Assembly: GCA_964655475.1 (NCBI GenBank)
Contig: CAZZMO010000003.1
Span: forward strand, 88,188 to 152,187
Source of the DNA: VGMA01 sp964655475
GTDB lineage: Bacteria; Chlamydiota; Chlamydiia; Chlamydiales; VGMA01
DNA: 64,000 nt
Direction of reading: 5' to 3'
Below are positions 34,392 to 42,826 of this stretch, piece by piece. Positions within the stretch are counted from its first letter, which is position 1. The number at the start of each line of letters is the position of its first letter. A program made the translations under genes and the position numbers. The notes under the pieces are model-generated. The model did no database searches, had not been told where the DNA came from, and worked only from the letters and a program-made list of their open reading frames with translations.

Positions 34392-34757
34392 TTATTTACG
34401 ATCCTCGTCGATTTCGTGGGAGAGGCTCTCCTCTTCCTCGGGAGTTGTTGGGCTAGATGGGTCGAAAAATTCTCTCAAAAGAATGTATAGGCCCGCTGTT
34501 AAAAAGACCACAGGGGCTAGAATTTCCCAGGAAATGTCAAAAGTTGCGGTGACAAAGAATCCGACAAAAACGAATAAAGTGATCAATACATCGTAAATCT
34601 TCCCAGCAAAGTATTGCCTTAAGGCGAGAGGGATGCCAATGACTAGCATGATCCCAGGCCACCAAGTCTCTGTATAAGAGATCACAGCAAGCCCAAAGAG
34701 AAAGAGGGCGGTACTGATAGAATTAGCTCTTTTGAAAGAAGTTTTTGGATGGGCCAT
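34392..34757 (-). CDS. Four-helix membrane protein of unknown function
   Basis: About 121 residues with a short basic N-terminus and four hydrophobic segments (ISTALFLFGLAVISYTE; PGIMLVIGIPLAL; VLITLFVFVGFFVTATF; ILAPVVFLTAGLYILLREFF). The tail is acidic (EEEESLSHEIDEDRK). The pattern resembles small LiaF/PspC-type envelope membrane domains, but I cannot assign it. The chosen ATG at 34757 has GGTGA 6 bp upstream; a GTG at 34766 overlapping the spoIID stop would add three residues. It is the last gene of a ruvB-spoIID-this gene unit. Confidence 0.72.
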   Translation of the reverse strand: MAHPKTSFKRANSISTALFLFGLAVISYTETWWPGIMLVIGIPLALRQYFAGKIYDVLITLFVFVGFFVTATFDISWEILAPVVFLTAGLYILLREFFDPSSPTTPEEEESLSHEIDEDRK

Positions 34758-34762
34758 ATAAA

Positions 34763-35977
34763 TCACCGTTTTTGCTTAAATTTAATGAATTCATCATCGC
34801 TTGAGAACATGTGCTCAGGGATGACATCAAGCTTTGCAAGAGAAGTAAATGGATAGAAGCTCGCTAAGATCTGCGGTGCGTTGTTGCCATTCTTTGCCAT
34901 AGCGTTTGCACTAAAGATGCAAAGGCCTACTCCTGGTCCCTCTCCATAACCTTCAAAGAGGATCTGCTGATTTTTGGAGTCAAGTTGGATCGTCATGTCA
35001 TTGCTGCGCACATTGGTTTTTCCCATCTTGTCCCAAAACTCTGTAAAGTCAAGAGATCTTGTCTCTTTGGCTCCCTTAATTTTGACGCCGTAAACTTTAT
35101 TGGTCTTCGGGTCTTTATAGACATCAATCCCTTTTACCCCTTGAATAGGGATTCTTTTTTCAAATTCACTTAAGGGGATTGTATACTTCCACTTGTAGCG
35201 CTCCCGATCTTTGCTCGCATAAGAAGAGGGGACCCCTTCTGGAGTCTCAACATTCTTTCTAAAAATCGAGCGAAAATCTGCAGTGATCCCGGCGCAATTT
35301 TCTGTCCAGGTTGTCGGGAATGGGCGATTTTTGTGGAGCATTACTAGATATTGAGTAGATTCGATAGCGTGGTCGATGTCAGATTTGACCCGAGTAGTCG
35401 CATACCCTTTATAGCCCACTTTTTTCGCATCGACATGCCAAAAGGCTCTTCGATTCTGAATCACTTTGTGGTAGAGGTCTGTCCTTGCAACAATCGCCAA
35501 AGCATCTAGAGCCATTTTGGGGATATTGCTTTGGGCAAGTTGAAAACAGAGGAAAGACTTTAGGTAGATCTCAATTGGCACATCATTGACAAGGTGAATC
35601 TGTCCATCGACACTATAGACTTCTAGAGCCCCTTTATATTGAATTCCATCGACGAGGATCGAGGTTTCTTCAGACTCTGGGATGATCTTGATTTGGAAAA
35701 TTCCAGGGTAACCTTCACCCCATTTGAGGCCATCAGTTTTGTGTTCGAGGTAGTAGCGCTTTAATCGACTTCCATGAGAAAGGCTTTTATTAGTATGAGG
35801 ATCGATAACGCGGTATGGTCCTTTTGCTTCAACAAGAGCTCCTTCTACGTTCTCCCCAATAAGAACTTTAATCGAAGGAGTCGATCCTTTGTCTTCATTG
35901 TAAAAAGGAAATTCTACTTCTGTTCCACGGAGCAAACAGGTCGTGGCTAAAAAGAGTATGGCAAATAGGTTTTTCAT
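34763..35977 (-). CDS. spoIID: SpoIID family protein (septal peptidoglycan lytic transglycosylase)
   Basis: The 404-residue protein has an N-terminal signal peptide (MKNLFAILFLATTCLLRG) and the SpoIID/LytB core. NDVPIEIYLKSFLCFQLAQSNIPKMALDALAIVARTDLY includes the glutamate (in PIEIY) at the catalytic position of SpoIID. The segment ending GYGEGPGVGLCIFSANAMAKNG matches the family's GxGxGVGmsq end. Chlamydial SpoIID homologs are linked to remodelling of the thin septal peptidoglycan ring. The gene overlaps ruvB by 4 bp and the membrane protein gene downstream, all on the minus strand. Confidence 0.87.
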   Translation of the reverse strand: MKNLFAILFLATTCLLRGTEVEFPFYNEDKGSTPSIKVLIGENVEGALVEAKGPYRVIDPHTNKSLSHGSRLKRYYLEHKTDGLKWGEGYPGIFQIKIIPESEETSILVDGIQYKGALEVYSVDGQIHLVNDVPIEIYLKSFLCFQLAQSNIPKMALDALAIVARTDLYHKVIQNRRAFWHVDAKKVGYKGYATTRVKSDIDHAIESTQYLVMLHKNRPFPTTWTENCAGITADFRSIFRKNVETPEGVPSSYASKDRERYKWKYTIPLSEFEKRIPIQGVKGIDVYKDPKTNKVYGVKIKGAKETRSLDFTEFWDKMGKTNVRSNDMTIQLDSKNQQILFEGYGEGPGVGLCIFSANAMAKNGNNAPQILASFYPFTSLAKLDVIPEHMFSSDDEFIKFKQKR

Positions 35978-36978
35978 CTGTTGTCCTCAGTAGTTTTGTG
36001 GGGAACGCCAAGGTGTTCGTAGGCGAGATGTGTCGCTTCTCGTCCCCGGGATGTTCTTTTAAGGAGCCCTTTCATCATGAGATAAGGCTCATATACATCA
36101 CTGATCGTTGCACTTTCTTCTCCAATCGCTGCTGCAATTGTGGCCACACCGACAGGCCCTCCTTCGTGATGATCAATGATGATGCGTAAGATTTTTTTAT
36201 CCATTTCCTCGAGGCCGAGCTCATCAATTTCTAACATACCCAGTGCCTCAGCGACAACAGGGGGCTCTACGATCGAATGTCTTTGGATTTGGGCAAAATC
36301 TCGTACCCATCGGAGCAAGTTGTTGGCACATCGGGGTGTTCCTCTAGAGCGGCTGGCAATTTCAACAGCTGCTTCTAAAGACATATCAACGCCGAGAATT
36401 TTCGATGCTCTCAAAACAATTTTAGCAAGAGAGTTATTATCGTAATAGTCCAATCTGCAATTGAAGTGGAATCGAGAGCGGAGTGGGGAGGAGATCGACG
36501 CCATTTTTGTCGTTGCACCCACTAAGGTAAATCGTTTGAGTTTGACCTGGACGCTTCTCGCGCTAGGTCCACTATCGAGCATGAAGTCGAGTGTGAAATT
36601 TTCTAGAGCAGGGTAGAGGTACTCTTCAATATTTCTTTGGAGTCTATGAATTTCATCGATGAAGAGGATATCCCCTTCCTCTAGGTTGGTGAGAATGCTC
36701 GCGAGATCGCCTGCTTTTTCAATGGTTGGTCCCGATGTGACGACGAGATGAGATCCCATCTCTTCAGCCATGATATTTGCAAGGGTGGTTTTTCCGAGTC
36801 CTGGAGGACCATGAAATAGGATGTGGCCAAGGGGTTCATTTCTCTCTTTTGCAGCAGATAAGTAGACGTTGAGGCGAGTCTTGATCGCATCGTGGCCAAT
36901 AAATTCTCCAAGACGAGAAGGTCTTAGTTTTGTCTCGAAGATTTGGTCTTTTTTAGAGAAGGGTACATCTTTGCTCAT
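35974..36978 (-). CDS. ruvB: Holliday junction branch migration ATPase RuvB
   Basis: The 334-residue AAA+ motor has Walker A GPPGLGKT (57-64), Walker B ILFIDEIHR (D108, E109), sensor-1 region TLVGATTKMASISSPLRSRF and the C-terminal winged helix with GGPVGVATIAAAIGEESATI. It drives branch migration of Holliday junctions with RuvA, which is not encoded here. The gene diverges from dcd over 48 bp and overlaps spoIID by 4 bp. A Shine-Dalgarno sequence is not evident at the ATG. Confidence 0.97.
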   Translation of the reverse strand: MSKDVPFSKKDQIFETKLRPSRLGEFIGHDAIKTRLNVYLSAAKERNEPLGHILFHGPPGLGKTTLANIMAEEMGSHLVVTSGPTIEKAGDLASILTNLEEGDILFIDEIHRLQRNIEEYLYPALENFTLDFMLDSGPSARSVQVKLKRFTLVGATTKMASISSPLRSRFHFNCRLDYYDNNSLAKIVLRASKILGVDMSLEAAVEIASRSRGTPRCANNLLRWVRDFAQIQRHSIVEPPVVAEALGMLEIDELGLEEMDKKILRIIIDHHEGGPVGVATIAAAIGEESATISDVYEPYLMMKGLLKRTSRGREATHLAYEHLGVPHKTTEDNR

Positions 36979-37026
36979 AAGAAAAACACTAGCAGAAAAA
37001 GCTTTGAAACGCTATATATATTGTAC

Positions 37027-37593
37027 ATGGGATTATTATCAGATAAATGGATTAAAAAACTCGCTGAAGATCAAGAGATGATCGAACCTTTTGTCGATCA
37101 TTTGGTATCAGAGAGAGATGGCAAAAAGATCATCAGCTATGGTCTTTCGAGCTATGGTTACGATTTAAGAGTTTCGAACCAGTTCAAAGTCTTCACTAAT
37201 GTTTACAACACGATTGTCGATCCAAAAGGATTTAACGATAGTGAATTTGTTCACATTGAAGCAGACACTTGTGTGATCCCACCTAATTCTTTTGCATTAG
37301 CTGTGAGTGTGGAGTACTTCCGCATTCCGAGAAACATTCTCACCCTCTGTGTAGGAAAATCTACCTACGCAAGATGTGGCATCATTGTGAACGTGACCCC
37401 TTTTGAACCAGAATGGGAAGGTTATGTCACTTTGGAGATTTCTAATACTACACCACTTCCTGCCAGAGTCTACGCGGGTGAAGGTTTAGCGCAGCTTCTT
37501 TTTCTTGAGGGAAAAGATGTTTGCATGACTTCATACCGAGATAGAAAAGGTAAATACATGGGTCAAGTGGGTATCACTCTTCCTAGAATGTAA
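37027..37593 (+). CDS. dcd: dCTP deaminase
   Basis: I start at ATG 37027 (MGLLSDKWIKKLAED), giving 188 residues, the usual length; the longer open frame from 36943 overlaps ruvB. The enzyme deaminates dCTP to dUTP for thymidylate supply. The signature VGKSTYARCGIIVNVTPFEPEWEGYVTLEISNTTPLPARVYAGEGLAQLLF contains the catalytic glutamate in the TLEISN region. It is divergent from ruvB, the pairing also found in Chlamydia. AT-rich bases (TATATATATTG) directly precede the start. Confidence 0.95.
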   Translation: MGLLSDKWIKKLAEDQEMIEPFVDHLVSERDGKKIISYGLSSYGYDLRVSNQFKVFTNVYNTIVDPKGFNDSEFVHIEADTCVIPPNSFALAVSVEYFRIPRNILTLCVGKSTYARCGIIVNVTPFEPEWEGYVTLEISNTTPLPARVYAGEGLAQLLFLEGKDVCMTSYRDRKGKYMGQVGITLPRM

Positions 37594-37603
37594 TTTTTTT
37601 TTT

Positions 37604-37660
37604 ACATCTTACTTGAGCATAAAAAAAACATTTGATAGTGTCCCGATTTAAGATGTTTTT
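37604..37660 (+). terminator. Possible long-loop terminator after dcd
   Basis: ACATCTTA (37604-37611) is the exact complement of TAAGATGT (37649-37656), which is followed by TTTT. The 37-nt loop is long for a terminator, so this is tentative. The rest of the 231-bp gap (37594-37824) holds a TATACT (37725-37730) about 95 bp before the next gene, without a good -35, and a strong AGGAAGAGGAG ribosome-binding site. Confidence 0.35.
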
Positions 37661-37824
37661 CAGAAATTTGTAAAGTTTCGCAATGGGGAAATTTTTACGA
37701 ATACACGGAAAAGCTTCAGAGCGTTATACTAAGAAACTGTTAAAGGATTGAGAAATTCGCTGATAGTTTCTGAAGTGGATTCAAAGTTGGATTGTATTTC
37801 GATGTGAGAGGAAGAGGAGAAATT

Positions 37825-38457
37825 ATGGACCAGTTTTATAAAGTTAGGAAGAAGATGAGTATTGCTGAATCAACAAGGCAAGTATTGAACAAATCAATCG
37901 ATTTGCTACACAAACTCTCCAATCGAAAATTGGCCAAAGAAGAGATGAAGCAGCAGCTTTCAACCCTCCTCTCGAACTACTTTTTTGCGGTCCATCCCGA
38001 TAGTGCCAAACTCAACTTTGGGGAAGTGGATGAAACGAGCAAGATCAAGCTAGAGCTGTTTTTAGAGCAGGCCTATGAGATTTGCGATAAAGTCTCTAAT
38101 GGGAAAGCTCCACTCTATGAAGCCATCATGCTCATGAATAAAGTAGTTGTTGCTCATCAGCCAAATCATGAAGAAGTGCCAGCTCAACCAACACCGAGGC
38201 TAGAAGTCTCTGAGCCCCTCTCTCGTCTAGAAGAAGAAGAGGATCCAGGACTCGTTCCAGATGCCTTTGATCTCTCAGGGGAGGTCAGGGAAAAAATCAA
38301 GGCGAGGATGGTGACCCCAGAAAAGCAAGAAGTGGGAAGTCTCATCGCTGATGTTTTAAAAAGGCAAGAAGAGTTGAATCTTTCGATTTCTGTATTGAAT
38401 CACTCTCTAAAAGAAGTGGGATTTGAGCTCAGACCTCTTTCTAAAGAACGTCCTTGA
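37825..38457 (+). CDS. Hypothetical protein, helical, Pro/Glu-rich linker
   Basis: The start at ATG 37825 is chosen because AGGAAGAGGAG lies just upstream; the longer frame from 37792 lacks one. The 210-residue protein has a helical N-terminal domain (about 1-115), a Pro/Glu-rich linker (VPAQPTPRLEVSEPLSRLEEEEDPG) and a C-terminal helical domain (SLIADVLKRQEELNLSISVLNHSLKEV) that looks like a short coiled coil. No signal peptide or membrane segment. I do not recognise the family. It stands alone between dcd and the small divisome-like protein. Confidence 0.75.
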   Translation: MDQFYKVRKKMSIAESTRQVLNKSIDLLHKLSNRKLAKEEMKQQLSTLLSNYFFAVHPDSAKLNFGEVDETSKIKLELFLEQAYEICDKVSNGKAPLYEAIMLMNKVVVAHQPNHEEVPAQPTPRLEVSEPLSRLEEEEDPGLVPDAFDLSGEVREKIKARMVTPEKQEVGSLIADVLKRQEELNLSISVLNHSLKEVGFELRPLSKERP

Positions 38458-38492
38458 ATTTTTTTTTCACTCCCTCTATCCTATACCCAAGT

Positions 38493-38512
38493 GAACACAA
38501 AGTTTTGTGTTC
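38493..38512 (+). terminator. Short hairpin after the 37.8-kb hypothetical gene
   Basis: GAACACAA pairs with TTGTGTTC around a 4-nt loop (AGTT), 36 bp after the stop. It is not followed by a clear T run, so it may be a 3' stabilising stem or weak terminator. A T tract (38459-38468) lies before it instead. The remaining bases to 38578 are AT-rich and probably hold the promoter of the next operon, which I could not define. Confidence 0.35.
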
Positions 38513-38578
38513 TCATCTTGATTGGTAATTATTTTTAAGATAATAGTAAGTTATTAGAACTTTCCATCGGTTTTTATT

Positions 38579-38872
38579 ATGTTTTATAATAAAGCGAGAT
38601 CCTTGTTTCAGTGGTGGTGGGTAGTTCTATTTGTATTATCTGTTTCCCTGTTATACAAAAAAAGCGTTCACGCTAAGGCTGTTATGCACCAGTCTCTCTT
38701 TGAGAGAAGATGTGACCTCGAAGAGCAAAAGAGTAAAGCTTTAAAAGATAAAGAAGAGCTCTTGCTAAAACTTGCTAGTCAAAATGATCCAGAATGGGTC
38801 GAAATGACCCTCATGAGAGGCCTTGGAGTTGTTCCAGAGGGGCAGACAAAGGTACTTTTTATTGAGAAGTAA
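38579..38872 (+). CDS. Small bitopic membrane protein, FtsB/DivIC-like architecture
   Basis: The 97-residue protein has one membrane helix near the N-terminus (WWWVVLFVLSVSLLY), a charged coiled-coil stretch (ERRCDLEEQKSKALKDKEELLLKLASQ) and a C-terminal tail (DPEWVEMTLMRGLGVVPEGQTKVLF). This layout, with a late LG-V-P-EGQ-KV-F pattern, is the one seen in FtsB/DivIC divisome proteins. The assignment rests on architecture, not a close sequence match. It shares the stop/start bases with the downstream CNNM/CBS gene (TAATGA), so it is co-translated with it. Confidence 0.65.
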   Translation: MFYNKARSLFQWWWVVLFVLSVSLLYKKSVHAKAVMHQSLFERRCDLEEQKSKALKDKEELLLKLASQNDPEWVEMTLMRGLGVVPEGQTKVLFIEK

Positions 38873-40107
38873 TGACAGCAGTATCATTGGTCACGATTCT
38901 CTTTTTCCTTCTACTCATTTCAGCAATTGCTTCTGCATCTGAAACAGCACTCTTTTCTCTCAGTTCTTTGCAAATCAAGCAGATGCATTCAGAAGGGGGA
39001 GAGAGACGTCGTTTAATTGTCAGCTTGCTTCGAAGGCCTAGAGACCTGCTTGTCACCATTTTGATGATCAATATGGCAGTGAATATTTTGGTCCAAAACC
39101 TGATATCAGAGATTTTTGGTGCCTTTTCTGGCTGGATGCTAACAGTGGGAGTCCCTTTTGTCCTCACACTTGTTTTTGGAGAAGTGCTTCCAAAATCGAT
39201 TGCCATGGCCAATAACATCAAAATTTCCCTCTGGGTAGCTCATTTTATCTATTTACTCCGTTGGGTCTTTACCCCCATCAGGATTGTTTTTACGAAAGTG
39301 GCGAGCGCCCTCTCCCACGTAGTATTCTTTTTTCTCAAGTCAGAAAAAGAGATCTCCACTGATGAGCTAAAGCACGCGCTCAAGGCATCGAGAGATTATG
39401 GCATCATCAGCACAGAAGAAGCTAAACTCATCAAAGGATCTCTTAACCTCGATGAAATGTTAGTGAAAGAGCTCATGAGGCCGAGGATGGAGATCCTCTA
39501 TTTTGATCTCGAGCAGCCCTTAAGTGCTTTATTAGCGATGTTTATTGATCAAGAGTGCTCCCGGATCCCTGTGATTGATGGAGATTTAGAGAATGTCATT
39601 GGGATCATCACTAGCGATATTTTCTTTTTGCAAAGAAGGCATATCCAGACAAGTCAAGATTTAAGACGTTTTGTGAAAGAGAGCTACTTTGTCCCTGAGA
39701 CCATGGGGGCAAGAGACCTCTTTTCCCAATTTAGGGAGAAAAAGGAATCGATTGCACTTGTCATCGATGAGTATGGCTCCATATCTGGGATCATTTCTTT
39801 GGAGGACATCGTTGAAATCGTCGTAGGGCAGATCGAAGATAAGAGAGATGAGGAATTGCTCTTTACGAAGTCATCTGAGGATGTAATCATTGCGAGTGGA
39901 AAGATGGAACTTGCTGAATTAGAAGAGCTTTTTGATATTTCCCTCCGTTCAAAAACCAATATGGCGACTGTCGGGGGATTTTTGACAGAGCAGCTCGGCG
40001 ATATTCCTCAGAGCGGCTCGAAACATATAGTCGACAATATTTTATTCAATGTCCTCGCCTCTAGTAAGACAAAGGTGCTGAAGATTTACATAAGGAAGTT
40101 GAAATAA
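38872..40107 (+). CDS. CNNM/hemolysin-C family membrane protein with CBS domains (first)
   Basis: The 411-residue protein begins with a DUF21 (CNNM) domain of about four helices (VSLVTILFFLLLISAIASASETALFSLS). Two CBS modules follow (ELMRPRMEILYFDLEQPLSALLAMF; IPVIDGDLENVIGIITSDIFFL; LVIDEYGSISGIISLEDIVEIVVGQIEDKRD) and a C-terminal CorC/HlyC domain ends it. Members are often annotated as hemolysin TlyC, but Mg2+ or Co2+ efflux is the better supported role in the family. It ends where the paralogous next gene begins. Confidence 0.88.
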   Translation: MTAVSLVTILFFLLLISAIASASETALFSLSSLQIKQMHSEGGERRRLIVSLLRRPRDLLVTILMINMAVNILVQNLISEIFGAFSGWMLTVGVPFVLTLVFGEVLPKSIAMANNIKISLWVAHFIYLLRWVFTPIRIVFTKVASALSHVVFFFLKSEKEISTDELKHALKASRDYGIISTEEAKLIKGSLNLDEMLVKELMRPRMEILYFDLEQPLSALLAMFIDQECSRIPVIDGDLENVIGIITSDIFFLQRRHIQTSQDLRRFVKESYFVPETMGARDLFSQFREKKESIALVIDEYGSISGIISLEDIVEIVVGQIEDKRDEELLFTKSSEDVIIASGKMELAELEELFDISLRSKTNMATVGGFLTEQLGDIPQSGSKHIVDNILFNVLASSKTKVLKIYIRKLK

Positions 40108-41339
40108 TGGGATCTTCGTGGCAACTCTTTTTAGGGCTTACGATCCTCTTCTTAGCGGTTCAGGGATATTTTGCCATGATGGAAATGGCGCTCGTTTCTT
40201 TCAACCGGGTCCGTCTTCAGTATTATGTTGCACAAGATCGAAAAAGGGCTGTTTGGATCAGTGAGCTCCTCTCCCATCCAACAAGGCTTTTCGGTACGAC
40301 CCTCATCGGGATTAATGCAAGTCTACAGATCGGCTCTGAATGTGCCCGCCGCTTCTATAGCGACTTTGGCCTCCCTGCCGATTTTGCTCCACTGACCCAG
40401 ATTATTTTGGTCGTACTATTTGCAGAACTCATCCCCATGGTGGCTGGAAGAACCCACGCAGAGCATGTGGCTATGCTCGGGATCCGATTTCTCTACTTTG
40501 CCTCATGGCTCTTTAGCCCGATGATTTGGGTCCTTAATTTGCTTACAAAGATGGCTCACCACTTGTTTGGCTCATCACCCTCCTTTGTCTCTTATTTGAC
40601 TAGGGAAGAGCTTCAAAGGGCTATTGAATCGAAAGTGGAAAAGAGAGAGCCCTTCAATCAGGAGTTGATCACGATCTCTAACAATATTTTTGCCCTAAAA
40701 GCTAAGACTCCCAAAGATTTAATGATTCCTCTTTCTGATCTTCCTAAATTTGAAGAGAATATATCGATCCAGAAATTGGAAGAGTATCTGAACCACGATT
40801 TTACCCCCTACATTGCCCTCTATCATGAAAAGCCCGAGAATATTTTCGGGGTGCTTTTCTCTAGAGATTTGCTGAGGGTCTCTGACAACACAACGGTTAG
40901 AGATTTAGCCCGCTCTACTTGGTTCGTAACTGAGGATAACTCCATCCATCAAATTCTCAGTCAGTTTAGAAGTACTTCCCAACAGTTGGCGGTGGTCTTA
41001 GACGATCATGGAAAAGCGAAAGGGGTGATCACCCTCGATGCGATCATTAGTGAAATCTTCTTCAGCAATGCCCCTGATCTCGGAAAAGGGGATACAAGAT
41101 CGAAAAAGGGGCAAGTCTTCATCGACCGTTCATTCCCAGCTCATACAAAGCTTGAAGAGATCAATCGCCGTTTTCAGCTCACCTTACCTATTGAGTATGA
41201 AACTCTAGAGGGTTTGATGACTCATGAGCTTGGCCATATCCCCAAAAAAGGGGAGCACCTCCTCTATCAAGGGGTGGAATTCATCGTAGAGGAGTCTCCT
41301 CTCATGGTTGAAAAGAGCATCAGAATCAAAAACTGCTAA
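40107..41339 (+). CDS. CNNM/hemolysin-C family membrane protein with CBS domains (second)
   Basis: This 410-residue paralog of the upstream gene has the same order: DUF21 membrane domain (LFLGLTILFLAVQGYFAMMEMALVSFNRVR), CBS pair (PKDLMIPLSDLPKFEENI; LAVVLDDHGKAKGVITLDAIISEIF) and CorC/HlyC domain (INRRFQLTLPIEYETLEGLMTHELGHIPKKGE). The first CBS module is more divergent, lacking the charged acidic ligand pattern of the first paralog. Adjacent paralogs suggest a heteromeric transporter or specialisation for different cations. Confidence 0.87.
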   Translation: MGSSWQLFLGLTILFLAVQGYFAMMEMALVSFNRVRLQYYVAQDRKRAVWISELLSHPTRLFGTTLIGINASLQIGSECARRFYSDFGLPADFAPLTQIILVVLFAELIPMVAGRTHAEHVAMLGIRFLYFASWLFSPMIWVLNLLTKMAHHLFGSSPSFVSYLTREELQRAIESKVEKREPFNQELITISNNIFALKAKTPKDLMIPLSDLPKFEENISIQKLEEYLNHDFTPYIALYHEKPENIFGVLFSRDLLRVSDNTTVRDLARSTWFVTEDNSIHQILSQFRSTSQQLAVVLDDHGKAKGVITLDAIISEIFFSNAPDLGKGDTRSKKGQVFIDRSFPAHTKLEEINRRFQLTLPIEYETLEGLMTHELGHIPKKGEHLLYQGVEFIVEESPLMVEKSIRIKNC

Positions 41340-41404
41340 TAAATCAACTGGTTACGAATCTATAATACCCCCTTTGCTATCCTCTTGAGAACGGAGGTGA
41401 GGGA

Positions 41405-41650
41405 ATGGATGATGCACCAGTGGTAGAAGGTTTTTTGAATTCTTTGAAGGAAAAGATCGAAAACATTCCGGGACTTACGACACTGATAAAGCGCTTTGTG
41501 TTGACGAGTGCAGTCAAAGACTATCTACCACCAAAATATCATCATTTTGCACCTGCTGTTGTCAAAGAGCTTTTGGCGAGTGAAGCGATCCAAATCAAGA
41601 TCGACAACGTCCTCTCTGATATCATTTACGAGCGGTTCATCCAAACCTGA
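41405..41650 (+). CDS. Small hypothetical protein (81 aa)
   Basis: I do not recognise this protein. It is soluble and mostly helical by composition (SLKEKIENIPGLTTLIKRFVL; AVVKELLASEAIQIKIDNVLSDIIYERF). A strong ribosome-binding site (GGAGGTGAGG) lies directly upstream of the ATG at 41405. Its stop codon falls inside a 24-bp inverted repeat that also contains the stop of the convergent cysteine desulfurase gene. Confidence 0.7.
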   Translation: MDDAPVVEGFLNSLKEKIENIPGLTTLIKRFVLTSAVKDYLPPKYHHFAPAVVKELLASEAIQIKIDNVLSDIIYERFIQT

Positions 41651-41731
41651 ATTTCGGGTTTATCGACCAGCCGCCTTTGCCCTTTATGGTCAGAGTAGAC
41701 GAGCCGAGGTCGATAAACCCCAAATTCAGGT
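41645..41731. repeat. 24-bp near-perfect inverted repeat holding two stop codons
   Basis: Arm 41645-41668 is the reverse complement of arm 41708-41731 with a single mismatch (23 of 24 bases), separated by 39 bp. Each arm contains an ACC TGA: the left is the stop of the plus-strand 81-aa gene, the right is the stop of the minus-strand cysteine desulfurase gene. There is no T run, so it is not a classic rho-independent terminator in either direction. It may be a bidirectional RNA-stabilising or transcription-blocking structure, or a remnant of a mobile inverted-repeat element. Confidence 0.85.
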
Positions 41732-42826
41732 GACCACTTTGAGAATAGAGTGGATTGTTTTTTCGATCTCTTCTCTGGTATTCATCCGAGAGAGGGAGAT
41801 GCGGAGCGAATTTTTTGCCTCGTGGGGAGGAAGTCCCATTCCAAGAAGCACCTCTGATGGTTGTAAAGATCCTGCTGAACAAGCAGATCCTAATGATACG
41901 ATCACACCCTCTTTTTCGAGCATGATGAGGAGGTTTTCTCCATCCTTATCAGGAAAGTAGAGATTCGATGTATTTGCGATCCGTTTGAGAGGGCGGTGGA
42001 GCTTCATTTGAGGGATCTTTTTTTCTAGCTCCGTTTCTAGCAGTTCAACAAGCTCTCTCATCTGGGTTTGATGACTTTTTTGGAGGAGTTCAATTGCTTT
42101 TGCAAAGCCCAAAATTCCTGAAAGGTTTTCTGTTCCCCCTCTCATTCCTTCTTGTTGATGCCCTCCGAGGATCCAGGGGGAGATCACTTTTCCTTGTTTG
42201 AGATAGAGAAGTCCAATCCCTTTTGGTCCGTGGCATTTATGTGCTGAAAACGTCATGGCGCTGATTCCAGGAACCATTGAAAATTCCATCTTTCCAAGGG
42301 CTTGCACACCATCTAAAAGGAGCGGAACTCCATATTTAAGAGCAAGAGATGCACATTCTTCATAGTCGAGAATGGCTCCTGTTTCGCTGTTTGCCAAAGA
42401 GAGGAAAATAAAGGCGATATTCGGTCCCTCTTTTTCTAAAGTATCCCTGAGGCTTTCCATAGAAGGGGTACCTGATGAGGTGATCGGAAGATCGTAGATT
42501 TCAGCTCCTAACGCTTTAAGAGGAGCTCTCACACTTAAATGTTCGATAGAAGAAGAGATGACGATGTTTTTCTTCCTTTTTTGGAAAAAACCTCTGATGA
42601 TCCAGTTGTTTGCTTCTGTGGCCCCCGATGTAAAATAGAGCTCATGCGGAGATAGATGGAAATAGTCTGCGATGGAGCGCTTTGCGTCCATAAGCATCGC
42701 CTTCGCCTTGCGTCCGTAATAGGTAATGCTTGAGGGGTTGTAGGGGATAGGGGCAAGGTCGATCTGCATTGCAGATAGAACGAGTGGGTCTAGCGGGGTT
42801 GTCGCATTGTTATCTAAATAAATCAT
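41726..42826 (-). CDS. Cysteine desulfurase (NifS/IscS-like)
   Basis: A 366-residue PLP-dependent aminotransferase class V enzyme that removes sulfur from cysteine for Fe-S cluster or thio-cofactor synthesis. Visible features: YLDNNATTPLDP at the N-terminus, the catalytic H96 (SIEHLSV), LDGVQALGK, the PLP lysine K197 (FSAHKCHGPKG) and the persulfide loop cysteine C316 in SLGSACSAGS. RGGTENLSGILGFAKA is typical. The 4-bp overlap (ATGA) with the PP2C gene upstream mirrors a Chlamydia gene pair. No dedicated scaffold gene is adjacent. Confidence 0.93.
   Translation of the reverse strand: MIYLDNNATTPLDPLVLSAMQIDLAPIPYNPSSITYYGRKAKAMLMDAKRSIADYFHLSPHELYFTSGATEANNWIIRGFFQKRKKNIVISSSIEHLSVRAPLKALGAEIYDLPITSSGTPSMESLRDTLEKEGPNIAFIFLSLANSETGAILDYEECASLALKYGVPLLLDGVQALGKMEFSMVPGISAMTFSAHKCHGPKGIGLLYLKQGKVISPWILGGHQQEGMRGGTENLSGILGFAKAIELLQKSHQTQMRELVELLETELEKKIPQMKLHRPLKRIANTSNLYFPDKDGENLLIMLEKEGVIVSLGSACSAGSLQPSEVLLGMGLPPHEAKNSLRISLSRMNTREEIEKTIHSILKVVT

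Noticed and set aside
41645..41731. Inverted repeat as an integron attC site
   Set aside because: The conserved GTTRRRY/RYYYAAC core pair of attC is not present and no integrase gene is in the window.
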